Shown: positions 54,157 to 61,454 of the stretch, one piece after another
Layout of the letters: every line of letters starts with the position of its first letter
How positions within the stretch are numbered: position 1 is the stretch's first letter
Origin: Pedobacter sp. Bi126
GTDB lineage: Bacteria > Bacteroidota > Bacteroidia > Sphingobacteriales > Sphingobacteriaceae
Length of the DNA: 64,000 bases
Reading direction: 5' to 3'
Assembly: GCF_918698245.1 (NCBI RefSeq)
Contig: NZ_CAKKMS010000003.1
Location: forward strand, 558,001-622,000
Translations under genes and position numbers: made by a program
The notes under the pieces: generated by a model
Seen by the model: the letters and a program-made list of their open reading frames with translations, nothing else
What the model was told of the DNA's origin: nothing
Databases searched by the model: none

Positions 54157-55558
54157 ACAAAAAACGATTAAACAAGAAATATCAGCATCTGGTGTTGGTT
54201 TACACACAGGCGCTAATGTTACTTTAACATTTTGCCCGGCCCCCGAAAATCATGGCTTTAAATTTCAGCGTATTGATTTAGATGGCCACCCGATTATCGA
54301 AGCCGATGCAGATAACGTTACAGACACTTCGCGTGGAACAACACTTACCCAAAATGGCGCCAGCGTGAGCACCGTAGAGCACGTAATGGCATCGTTAGTG
54401 GGTATGGACCTCGATAACGTACTGATTAAATTAGACGGACCCGAAACCCCGATTATGGACGGGAGCTCTATCCAGTTTGTTGATTTACTGGAAGAAGTTG
54501 GTACAGTTGAGCAAAATGCAGATCGCGAGTACTTTACTATCCCCCATAACATTACCTATACCGAAGAAGATAGAAAGGTAGAAATTGTGGCAATGCCGCT
54601 TGACGACTATCGTTTTACCTGTATGATCGATTATAATTCTCCTGTTTTGGGCAGTCAGCATGCTGGCATTAATACCATTGCAGAGTTTAAGAAAGAAATT
54701 GCTTCATGCCGTACCTTCTGTTTCTTACACGAATTGGAATATCAGTTATCGCACAATTTAATTAAAGGTGGCGATTTAAATAACGCCATTGTAATTGTAG
54801 ATAAAGAGGTTACCAAAGATGAATTGAGCCATTTGGCCAAATTATTTAACCGTAAAGATATCGATGTTGCCCCACAGGGAATTTTGAACAACATGGAATT
54901 GCGTTACCAAAATGAGCCTGCCCGTCATAAATTATTAGATATGATTGGCGATTTAGCTTTGGTTGGCATGCATTTAAAAGGCCATATTATGGCTGCCCGC
55001 CCAGGCCATGCAGCAAACGTTGCCTTTGCTAAAAAAATTAAAGCAGCGATTAAAAAAGAGAAAAACAAAAAAATACAAAAGGTTTACGACCCAAGTGCAA
55101 AACCATTATATGACGTTGTTCAGATTATGGATATTTTGCCTCACCGCCAGCCATTTTTATTCGTTGATAAAATATTAGAACTTTCTAAAAATCACGTGGT
55201 AGGTGTTAAAAACGTAACCATGAACGAAGAGTTTTTTAAAGGTCACTTTCCTGGTGCACCGGTTTTTCCGGGCGTAATTCAAATTGAGGCTATGGCTCAG
55301 GTTGGTGGTATTTTAGTGTTAAGTACCGTTCCAGATCCTAGAAATTATTTAACCTATTTCTTAAAAATAGATAACGTACGTTTTAGGGCCCAGGTTCTTC
55401 CTGGCGATACTATTGTTTTCCGCTGCGATTTACTTGAACCAATCAGAAGGGGTATTGCCCAGATGAAAGGTGTAGGTATGGTTGGCGAAAAAATCGTTGT
55501 CGAAGCCGAAATGATGGCTCAAATTTCAAAAGTTAAACAAGCAGAACCCGCCCAATAA
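54146..55558 (+). CDS. lpxC: Bifunctional LpxC deacetylase / FabZ dehydratase
   Basis: This 470-residue fusion protein carries out the committed step of lipid A synthesis and fatty-acid dehydration. The N-terminal LpxC (about residues 1-310) shows SASGVGLHTG, the zinc segment TVEHVMASL, and HKLLDMIGDLAL with His and Asp ligands. The C-terminal FabZ (about 325-465) has ILPHRQPFLFVDK with its catalytic His and GHFPGAPVFPGV with the catalytic Glu region. The fusion is standard for the phylum and links lipid A and fatty acid supply. Its end overlaps lpxA by one base (TAATG). Confidence 0.96.
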   Translation: MNVRQKTIKQEISASGVGLHTGANVTLTFCPAPENHGFKFQRIDLDGHPIIEADADNVTDTSRGTTLTQNGASVSTVEHVMASLVGMDLDNVLIKLDGPETPIMDGSSIQFVDLLEEVGTVEQNADREYFTIPHNITYTEEDRKVEIVAMPLDDYRFTCMIDYNSPVLGSQHAGINTIAEFKKEIASCRTFCFLHELEYQLSHNLIKGGDLNNAIVIVDKEVTKDELSHLAKLFNRKDIDVAPQGILNNMELRYQNEPARHKLLDMIGDLALVGMHLKGHIMAARPGHAANVAFAKKIKAAIKKEKNKKIQKVYDPSAKPLYDVVQIMDILPHRQPFLFVDKILELSKNHVVGVKNVTMNEEFFKGHFPGAPVFPGVIQIEAMAQVGGILVLSTVPDPRNYLTYFLKIDNVRFRAQVLPGDTIVFRCDLLEPIRRGIAQMKGVGMVGEKIVVEAEMMAQISKVKQAEPAQ

Positions 55559-56343
55559 TGATACAACCTTTAGCATACATACATCCCCAGGCAAAGATTG
55601 CCGAAAACGTGGTAATCGAACCCTTTGTAGTGATACATAAAGACGTTGTAATTGGAGAAGGAACCTGGATCGGATCGAACGTAACCATTATGGATGGCGC
55701 ACGTATCGGCAAAAACTGCCGTATCTTTCCTGGTGCTGTTATTTCTGGCGAACCACAGGATTTAAAATTTGCAGGTGAGGTTACCACTGCAGAAATCGGC
55801 GACAATACGACTATCCGCGAATGCGTAACCATTAACCGTGGTACAAAAGATAAATGGAAAACTACTATCGGTAGCAATTGTTTAATTCAGGCGTACTCAC
55901 ACATCGCGCACGATTGTGAAGTTGGCAACAACTGTATTTTCTCGAACAGCACTACTTTGGCTGGCCACATTACCATTGGAAACAATGTGGTTTTGGCAGG
56001 TTTGGTTGCGATACATCAATTTGTTAAAGTGGGTTCCTATGCTTTCGTTACTGGTGGTTCATTGGTACGCAAAGATGTTCCCCCTTATGTAAAAGCAGCC
56101 CGTGAGCCACTTTCGTATGCAGGAATTAACTCTGTTGGATTGCGCAGAAGAGGTTTTACCAATGAGCAGATTGACGAAATCCAAGAGATTTACCGTGTAC
56201 TTTTTGTAAAACACAATAACGTAACCAAAGCTTTAGACATGATCGAAGCCGAATTTAAACCAACGGAAATCCGTGATGAAATTGTAGATTTTATCCGTAA
56301 TTCTAACCGTGGTGTAATGAAGGGCTTTGGAATGGGCAGTTAA
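55558..56343 (+). CDS. lpxA: LpxA, UDP-N-acetylglucosamine acyltransferase
   Basis: This 261-residue enzyme adds the first acyl chain to UDP-GlcNAc. It is a trimeric left-handed beta helix with hexapeptide repeats (IGSNVTIMDGARIGKN, and INRGTKDKWKTTIGSNC). The active-site histidine is in YSHIAHDCEVGNN near residue 122. The C-terminal helices (YAGINSVGLRRRGFTNEQIDEI) are complete. It is the third gene of the operon. The acetyltransferase and ABC ATPase genes that follow at 56387 and 56875 may be cotranscribed. Confidence 0.97.
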   Translation: MIQPLAYIHPQAKIAENVVIEPFVVIHKDVVIGEGTWIGSNVTIMDGARIGKNCRIFPGAVISGEPQDLKFAGEVTTAEIGDNTTIRECVTINRGTKDKWKTTIGSNCLIQAYSHIAHDCEVGNNCIFSNSTTLAGHITIGNNVVLAGLVAIHQFVKVGSYAFVTGGSLVRKDVPPYVKAAREPLSYAGINSVGLRRRGFTNEQIDEIQEIYRVLFVKHNNVTKALDMIEAEFKPTEIRDEIVDFIRNSNRGVMKGFGMGS

Positions 56344-56386
56344 GCTTAAAGCAGAAAGACCAAAGCTTAAAGCAAAATAAATATTC

Positions 56387-56869
56387 ATGAGTGATTTAAT
56401 GCTAATCAGAACCGATTCAGACAATGCCGATTTTAGAACATTGGTCGCGTTATTGGATAAAGATTTAGCTGTTAGAGATGGTGACGATCATTCTTTTTAT
56501 GCTCAATTTAATAAGGTTGATGCCATTAAAGAGGTTGTTGTAGGTTATCAAAATGGAGCCCCAGTTGGCTGTGGCGCTATAAAGCCTTTTTCAGCAACAG
56601 AAGCCGAAGTTAAAAGAATGTTTGTACATCCGGATTATAGGAAGCAAGGTATAGTTGCTAAAGTTTTAAATGAATTAGAAATCTGGGCTGCTGAACTCGG
56701 TTTTACTTCATGTGTTTTAGAAACAGGCAAAAAACAGCCGGAAGCCATTGCACTTTACCAAAAGGTGGGTTATCACATCACGCCCAACTACGGACAATAC
56801 ATTGGTGTCGATAATAGCGTTTGCATGGTAAAAACGATCACCGTCAAACTCCAAACGCCTAGCGCTTAA
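56387..56869 (+). CDS. GNAT family N-acetyltransferase
   Basis: This 160-residue protein is a GCN5-type acetyltransferase. The acetyl-CoA site reads MFVHPDYRKQGIVAKVLNEL (residues 85-104, with the R/QxxGxG/A-like loop RKQGIV). A C-terminal strand (SCVLETGKKQPEAIALYQKVGY) follows. The substrate is unknown. The last residues, KLQTPSA, are encoded by sequence that looks like the GCGTTAGGCG intergenic repeat, so the natural end may once have been earlier. It lies five bases before the ABC ATPase gene. Confidence 0.88.
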   Translation: MSDLMLIRTDSDNADFRTLVALLDKDLAVRDGDDHSFYAQFNKVDAIKEVVVGYQNGAPVGCGAIKPFSATEAEVKRMFVHPDYRKQGIVAKVLNELEIWAAELGFTSCVLETGKKQPEAIALYQKVGYHITPNYGQYIGVDNSVCMVKTITVKLQTPSA

Positions 56870-56874
56870 ACCAA

Positions 56875-57489
56875 ATGAATATCACTTTACAAAATGTTGG
56901 CAGAAGGTTTAATAAGGAATGGATTTTTAGAAATTTAAGTACTGAATTCACCTCTGGCAATAGTTATGCAATATTAGGACCCAATGGCTCTGGTAAATCG
57001 ACATTATTAAGCGTTTTAACGGGTAGCTTATCTCCTTCGGAAGGAGAAATTTCATTCTCAGACATCAAAGAGATTTCTGTAGAAAATATCTATAAATACA
57101 TCAGCCTGGCTGCACCGTATCTCGAACTGGTTGAAACATTTACCTTAAGAGAGAGTATAGATTTCCATTTTAAGTTCAAAAATTTTGCCTCAGGACTTGA
57201 TTCAAAAAAGCTGATCACCATACTGGGATTAGAAAAAGCAGCGAACAAAGAAATCAAGTACTTTTCATCGGGAATGAAGCAAAGAACCAAACTAGCTTTG
57301 GCATGTTGTACCGATACACCAATTTTATTTTTAGATGAGCCAACGAGCAATTTAGACGTTCAGGGAATAAATTGGTACCGCGAACTGATTGAAAATTTTG
57401 GAAAGGACCGCCTAACGATAATTGGCTCCAACCAAATACAGGAATACGATTTTTGCACAAATCAGATACAAATATCTGATTACAAGTAG
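56875..57489 (+). CDS. ABC transporter ATP-binding protein
   Basis: This 204-residue ATPase has Walker A GPNGSGKST (35-43), a signature-like FSSGMKQRTKLAL near 132-144, and Walker B LFLDEPTSNLD near 151-161. It is small and resembles CcmA-like heme or O-antigen exporter ATPases. No permease gene is adjacent, so its membrane partner must be elsewhere or it works alone. The preceding GNAT gene is separated by five bases and probably cotranscribed. Confidence 0.88.
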   Translation: MNITLQNVGRRFNKEWIFRNLSTEFTSGNSYAILGPNGSGKSTLLSVLTGSLSPSEGEISFSDIKEISVENIYKYISLAAPYLELVETFTLRESIDFHFKFKNFASGLDSKKLITILGLEKAANKEIKYFSSGMKQRTKLALACCTDTPILFLDEPTSNLDVQGINWYRELIENFGKDRLTIIGSNQIQEYDFCTNQIQISDYK

Positions 57490-57569
57490 GTTAAACACAA
57501 AATCCACTCCCTACAAAACGTCTGTTTTGTCATACATTTGTATTAAAAATAAATTTTTTAAGAAACATT

Positions 57570-57598
57570 TTGTAATTCACTAATTATACTTACCTTTG
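57570..57598 (+). promoter_or_regulatory. Orphan consensus promoter
   Basis: A -33 TTG (57570-57572) and -7 TACCTTTG (57591-57598) with 18-base spacing match the Bacteroidota promoter consensus very well. No open reading frame follows on the plus strand for 350 bases. Confidence 0.6.
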
Positions 57599-57603
57599 CA
57601 CCA

Positions 57604-57770
57604 CCAAAAAGAGAAACATTATTTAATTTATCTCTTCAAGTAAAAGATCATATTTTCCGTATTTCGGAATCAAAATATATAGCCCGTAAAAGGCAAAGAG
57701 TTTTTCATAGTTTAGTTTGAGGTTTAGGTTGATTATGCCTTTGGAGTGGTTCCCAAAGGCATTTCTTTTA
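57604..57770 (+). ncRNA. Candidate small RNA
   Basis: Transcription from the orphan promoter would begin near 57604 and could end at the hairpin ATGCCTTTGG/CCAAAGGCAT (57735-57762) followed by TTCTTTTA. This would give an RNA of about 165 bases. I do not recognise it as 6S, SRP, tmRNA or RNase P RNA. It is inferred only from the two flanking signals. Confidence 0.35.
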
Positions 57771-57905
57771 TACGGGATTTTTTTCGGTGAATAGTCAATA
57801 AGACAAAAATCTGAATCATCATGCGAATGCATCAATACCAATGAACTAATGGCTACTGAACCAATGAACTACGGTTTTTCCTTTCAAAATCATCATTCCT
57901 TTTTT

Positions 57906-57913
57906 TAACTTTG
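57906..57913 (+). promoter_or_regulatory. Candidate -7 box for the first efp gene
   Basis: TAACTTTG fits the -7 consensus and lies 37 bases before the start codon. No TTG is at -33. Confidence 0.4.
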
Positions 57914-57950
57914 GTGCTCAAAAATTAACAAAACTAGATTTCATTATAAA

Positions 57951-58511
57951 ATGGCAAAGGCATCAGAAGTAAAAAGCGGAAATGTGCTTCGTTTTAACGG
58001 AGAGTTAGTAAGTGTAGAAGAGTACATTCACCGTACTCCAGGAAATTTAAGGGCTTTTTATCAGGCCCGCATGCGCAATGTAAAAACCGGAAAAATTGTA
58101 GAATACCGTTTCCGGACCGATGAAGAGGTGACCATTTGTCGTGTAGAAACCAACGACTATCAATATCTTTATGAAGACGGCGATTATTTGGTGGTGATGG
58201 ACAACAATACTTTTGAGCAGTACAATATCCCCAAGCTGCTTTTCGGAAGCTCAATTAAGTTTTTAAAGGAGGGCATGAATGTAACCATCGCTTTTGAAAG
58301 TGACGAACCGATTGTTGCACAGCTCCCTAATAGTGTAGAGCTAGAAATTACCTACTCTGAGCCCGCTGTAAAAGGCGATACCTCTACCAGTGCACAAAAA
58401 TATGCCACTGTAGAAACCGGCGCTGAAATTAGAGTGCCTCTATTTATTAACCAGGGAGATAAGGTTAAAGTTGACACTAAAACCGGCGAATATATGGAGC
58501 GGGTAAAATAG
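57951..58511 (+). CDS. efp: Elongation factor P, Asn-tip paralogue
   Basis: This 186-residue protein is an EF-P, which frees ribosomes stalled at polyproline. It has the KOW-like domain I and two OB domains, and ends INQGDKVKVDTKTGEYMERVK-like, as usual. The loop that carries the modified residue in E. coli EF-P (Lys34, in PGKGQAF) reads PGNLRAF here, with Asn32 at the equivalent place. It therefore cannot be lysylated there. A second efp with Lys32 lies 131 bases downstream. Which of the two is the main factor is not clear from sequence. Confidence 0.93.
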   Translation: MAKASEVKSGNVLRFNGELVSVEEYIHRTPGNLRAFYQARMRNVKTGKIVEYRFRTDEEVTICRVETNDYQYLYEDGDYLVVMDNNTFEQYNIPKLLFGSSIKFLKEGMNVTIAFESDEPIVAQLPNSVELEITYSEPAVKGDTSTSAQKYATVETGAEIRVPLFINQGDKVKVDTKTGEYMERVK

Positions 58512-58588
58512 CATAGTTGAGGGTTTAAATTTCCTTAAACACTAAGCCTTATACCTTAAACCTTTATAGGTTTTTATCAAAATAATTT

Positions 58589-58596
58589 TACCTTTG
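58589..58596 (+). promoter_or_regulatory. Candidate -7 box for the second efp gene
   Basis: TACCTTTG matches the -7 consensus and lies 46 bases before the start codon, so the second efp can be transcribed independently. Confidence 0.5.
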
Positions 58597-58642
58597 CCGT
58601 CACGAAAAACTGAAATATAAATCCAATTTAGGATAACACAAT

Positions 58643-59203
58643 ATGGCAAAAGCATCAGAAATTAAAACAGGTAACATTCTTCGCATAAACAACGAACTGG
58701 TTACTGTTGACGAATGGAATCACCGTACACCAGGAAAAGGCGGAGCATTTTACACCGGTAAATTCCGTAACATCAAATCGGGCAGAATCGTTGAAGCACG
58801 TATGAATACCGACGAGGCTGTAGAAATCTGCCGCGTTGAAACCAATGATTATCAATATTTATACGAAGAAGGTGATTATCTGGTAGTAATGGACAACAAC
58901 AACTACGAACAGTTTAACGTTGAGAAATCACTATTCGGTTCGGCTATTAAATTCTTAAAGGAAGGCATGAATATCATCGTTTCTATGGAAAGTGAAGAAG
59001 CGATTATGGCTCAATTGCCAAACTTTGCTGAATTCGAAATTACCTATTCGGAACCAGCTGTTAAAGGCGATACGTCTACAAACGCATTAAAAGCCGCAAC
59101 ATTAGAAAACGGTGTTGAGGTGAAAGTTCCGATGTTCGTAAACCAGGGAGATAAAATTAAAATCGATACCCGTACCGGCGAGTACGTTGAGCGTGTAAAA
59201 TAA
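58643..59203 (+). CDS. Elongation factor P, Lys-tip paralogue
   Basis: This 186-residue EF-P has the same length and three-domain layout as the neighbour at 57951. The two share blocks such as RVETNDYQYLYE, GDYLVVMDNN and ITYSEPAVKGDTST. The tip loop is PGKGGAF with Lys32 at the modifiable position, like the E. coli form. No EpmA/EpmB-type modification gene is in the window. It has its own -7 box and a terminator (59223-59255), so it can be expressed apart from the first paralogue. Confidence 0.93.
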   Translation: MAKASEIKTGNILRINNELVTVDEWNHRTPGKGGAFYTGKFRNIKSGRIVEARMNTDEAVEICRVETNDYQYLYEEGDYLVVMDNNNYEQFNVEKSLFGSAIKFLKEGMNIIVSMESEEAIMAQLPNFAEFEITYSEPAVKGDTSTNALKAATLENGVEVKVPMFVNQGDKIKIDTRTGEYVERVK

Positions 59204-59222
59204 TTTTAAGCAAAATAAATCG

Positions 59223-59255
59223 AAGCCTTTGAAGTGAATTCTTCAGAGGCTTTTT
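59223..59255 (+). terminator. Terminator after the second efp gene
   Basis: AAGCCTTTGAAG pairs with CTTCAGAGGCTT with one wobble, followed by a T tract. It lies 20 bases past the stop codon. Confidence 0.85.
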
Positions 59256-59517
59256 GGTTTATAAACCTGTGAGGTTTAAACCCATAATGTCAAATAACAG
59301 TATTTCTTAGATGTACTAGGATGACTAAGGTGGTCATTTTTTAGAAAAGCAAGGTTCGTGCGCTTGGGCTACGACAGTCCCGCTATTCGCTTCAAAACCT
59401 TGGCTCGTGCCTCACCTTCGGATTTTACGCTGCTATCGGGTTTATTTAACCAAAGCCTTTAGATCTTAGGCCACAAAACCTAGCGAGTTTTCGAAACCTG
59501 CGAGGTTTGAAAAACAT

Positions 59518-59525
59518 TATCTTTG
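59518..59525 (+). promoter_or_regulatory. Candidate -7 box for the 5-FCL gene
   Basis: TATCTTTG fits the -7 consensus and ends five bases before the ATG at 59531, which makes the longer upstream frame unlikely to be translated and points to a near-leaderless mRNA. Confidence 0.45.
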
Positions 59526-59530
59526 TTATT

Positions 59531-60091
59531 ATGTTAAAAGCCGAAATCAGAAAGCAAGCGCTAAAAGAAAGGTTATCGCTGAGCGATACAGCATACGAAA
59601 GTCTATGCAAAAGCCTCTTAAATGAGTTTAAATCGATCGATTTTAGCCAAATCAAAACCCTCCATATCTTTTTGCCCATTACAGAAAAAAAGGAGCCCAA
59701 TACTTTTTTACTGATCGAATGGCTTAATAAAAATCACCCAGAAATTAAAATCATTGTACCTAAAGCCGATTTTGAAACCGCTTTAATGACCAATCATGAA
59801 TATTTAGGTGTAGGCGATTTAAGGAAAAACCTTTATAACATTCTGGAACCGCAAAAAGGAAACCTACATGAGGGCGAAGTAGATCTTGTTGTTATTCCGC
59901 TTTTAGCTTTCGATAAACAAGGCTACCGGGTGGGCTATGGCAAGGGCTTTTACGATCGTTTTTTACAGGATATAAATGCTCAAAAAATAGGCTTATCTTT
60001 GTACCCTGCTATTGAAAAAATCGATGATGTAAATGAACACGACATCAGGTTGGATTTTTGCATTACGCCAACAGAAATCATAAAATTTTAA
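59531..60091 (+). CDS. 5-formyltetrahydrofolate cyclo-ligase
   Basis: This 186-residue enzyme converts 5-formyl-THF to 5,10-methenyl-THF with ATP. The signature VGYGKGFYDRFL is near residues 136-147, and the DLVVIPLLAFDKQGYR strand just before it is typical. N-terminal KAEIRKQALKERL is the usual helix. I start it at the ATG 59531, since a -7 promoter box lies directly upstream. A 52-codon gene follows ten bases later. Confidence 0.93.
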   Translation: MLKAEIRKQALKERLSLSDTAYESLCKSLLNEFKSIDFSQIKTLHIFLPITEKKEPNTFLLIEWLNKNHPEIKIIVPKADFETALMTNHEYLGVGDLRKNLYNILEPQKGNLHEGEVDLVVIPLLAFDKQGYRVGYGKGFYDRFLQDINAQKIGLSLYPAIEKIDDVNEHDIRLDFCITPTEIIKF

Positions 60092-60101
60092 GCTTACCAG
60101 C

Positions 60102-60260
60102 ATGCCACAGGAAATCGTTATCAAAACAGAAAAACAATACGAAGACAATATGATTGCGGTATTCGAGTTACAGGAAAAGGAGGAATTAACCGCTGAAGAC
60201 CTGAAACAGATTGAATTAATGCTGAAGGCTGGTGAGAAGTACGAAGCTGAGCACCTGTAA
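60102..60260 (+). CDS. Small acidic protein of 52 residues
   Basis: An ATG-started frame of 52 codons begins ten bases past the cyclo-ligase stop. The product begins MPQEIVIKTEKQYEDNMIAV and continues with Glu-rich, helical sequence (FELQEKEELTAEDLKQIELM), ending YEAEHL. It has no signal peptide or membrane segment. Its helical, acidic makeup and tight spacing make it look like a real gene, probably cotranslated. I do not know its function. Its stop codon lies at the loop of a ten-base hairpin (60247-60269). Confidence 0.6.
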   Translation: MPQEIVIKTEKQYEDNMIAVFELQEKEELTAEDLKQIELMLKAGEKYEAEHL

Positions 60261-60269
60261 GGTGCTCAG
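60247..60269 (+). terminator. Hairpin overlapping the small-gene stop
   Basis: CTGAGCACCT and AGGTGCTCAG form a perfect ten-base stem with a GTA loop. The stop codon TAA occupies the end of the loop and the first base of the right arm. A T-rich stretch lies 20 bases further, so it is a weak terminator or RNA-stability element. Confidence 0.5.
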
Positions 60270-60338
60270 TAGTTCAGTGGCCTTTAATTTTTTGGTCTGG
60301 GTGCTTTATAAAAAAGTCTTCACCCTTCCCCGATTTTT

Positions 60339-60425
60339 CGTCATCTCGACTGGAACGGAGAGATCTAAATCAAAAGTAGCTCGAGACAGATTTCCCGGTT
60401 ACGTTACACCCTGCTCGAAATGACG
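60339..60425. repeat. REP-like palindromic element, family 1 copy E
   Basis: The arms CGTCATCTCGACTGGAACGG and CTGCTCGAAATGACGG frame inner GGAGAGATCT and AGATTTCCCGG blocks. Confidence 0.75.
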
Positions 60426-60494
60426 GCTTTGGCGAACAACTCACCACAGGAATAATCCGTGCGTTCTGTGCCTCCGTGGCTAAGGATAAAAGGC

Positions 60495-61454
60495 CTAAGA
60501 ACTCTGTGCTTTAACAAAATCGCTCACCAGATAAGCAACCAGTTTAGCGGTTAACCTACTCACCCTCCCGTCCAACATTCGGGCTGCGCCTTCACTTAAG
60601 TGCAAATAAGAAAACTTCTTTGCGCTAGTCAAAATTAGCTTTCTAATATCGTTAACTGCCAAACCAGATGGTGTTTCGGCACTGGAAAGTACATTTTGAA
60701 CGCAGTCCAGATCGATTTCCAAACCCGCAACTGAACCTATTTCATTCACCAGGTCAGTAAAGTCAGCCCCGGTTAAAATATCGTCAAAAAACACAGCCTT
60801 AAGCTTTGGGTTCGTATCTATTTGATTTAAAATAGCCTCATTATTATAGTTTTGATGCAAGCCATACATGAAATAACTATTCAGGTAGTTTTCTTTTAAC
60901 GCATAAGAAAATCCGTTCCCGCTATGCCTACCTTCCAGTTCTCTTAAATCGGCATGCGCATCTACATTTAATACATCAATTGGGCCTTTACAGGCTAAGG
61001 AGGTACCCTTAATTATTGGGTAGGCATTATTATGACCACCACCAATTACAATAGGTATTTTGCCTGCAGCCACAATTTTTTCAATTAGGGGATAAACCAG
61101 CTCATCAATCTGCGCTACTTTGTTTCTTAAACCTTTTAAAGAAGAATCTTCGGGCTCATCGATTTCCAAATGACCTAAAACCAAAACCTCCTCGCCGTTT
61201 AAAAAGCGGTTGCTCTGGGTATTTAAAAAAGCCACCAAACTTGGCCGCCACATAGAGGCCGCGCCCGCAATACCTAAGTTTGCACGCACGCCTATGTCTT
61301 CTGGAATCCCCAGCAATACAAATTTCGCACCTGCCCCTTCCAGTTCATCCCATGAGGATAGGACAGCAACTTTTTCACCCAGTTTGGTTTCGCCATTACG
61401 AGTAATAATTAAACGGTCGATATCGCCCTGCGAATATATTTTAAGGTTATCCAT
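60495..61454 (-). CDS. hutG: Formimidoylglutamase (arginase family)
   Basis: This 319-residue ureohydrolase releases formamide from N-formimidoyl-L-glutamate in histidine degradation. The manganese ligands are in the arginase motifs: GGGHNNAYP near 137-145, NVDAHADLRELEGRHSG near 161-177 and LEIDLDCV near 240-247. I start it at ATG 61454, whose eight-base overlap with hutI suggests coupled translation; a GTG four codons upstream is also possible. Being next to hutI supports formimidoylglutamase over agmatinase or arginase. Confidence 0.87.
   Translation of the reverse strand: MDNLKIYSQGDIDRLIITRNGETKLGEKVAVLSSWDELEGAGAKFVLLGIPEDIGVRANLGIAGAASMWRPSLVAFLNTQSNRFLNGEEVLVLGHLEIDEPEDSSLKGLRNKVAQIDELVYPLIEKIVAAGKIPIVIGGGHNNAYPIIKGTSLACKGPIDVLNVDAHADLRELEGRHSGNGFSYALKENYLNSYFMYGLHQNYNNEAILNQIDTNPKLKAVFFDDILTGADFTDLVNEIGSVAGLEIDLDCVQNVLSSAETPSGLAVNDIRKLILTSAKKFSYLHLSEGAARMLDGRVSRLTAKLVAYLVSDFVKAQSS

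Larger units (their letters stand above)
57490..57950. other. Intergenic region with orphan promoter and hairpin
   Basis: Upstream of the first efp gene, this 461-base stretch holds a canonical promoter (57570-57598) and a ten-base hairpin with a T-rich tail (57735-57770), about 165 bases apart. A weak minus-strand frame at 57623-57841 (72 codons) has no recognisable domain and overlaps the hairpin; I do not accept it as a gene. Confidence 0.6.
59204..59530. other. Intergenic region with short palindromes
   Basis: No gene is seen. It contains the efp terminator, two copies of the mini-palindrome AAACCTnnnAGGTTT (59263-59277 and 59494-59508) and a GC-richer block (about 59345-59440) resembling the intergenic repeats elsewhere. 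A TATCTTTG -7 box at 59518-59525 serves the next gene. Confidence 0.6.

Noticed and set aside
57623..57841. Minus-strand frame of 72 codons upstream of efp
   Set aside because: No domain or start signal is seen and it contains the hairpin of the candidate small RNA. It is not impossible, but the evidence for an RNA is stronger.
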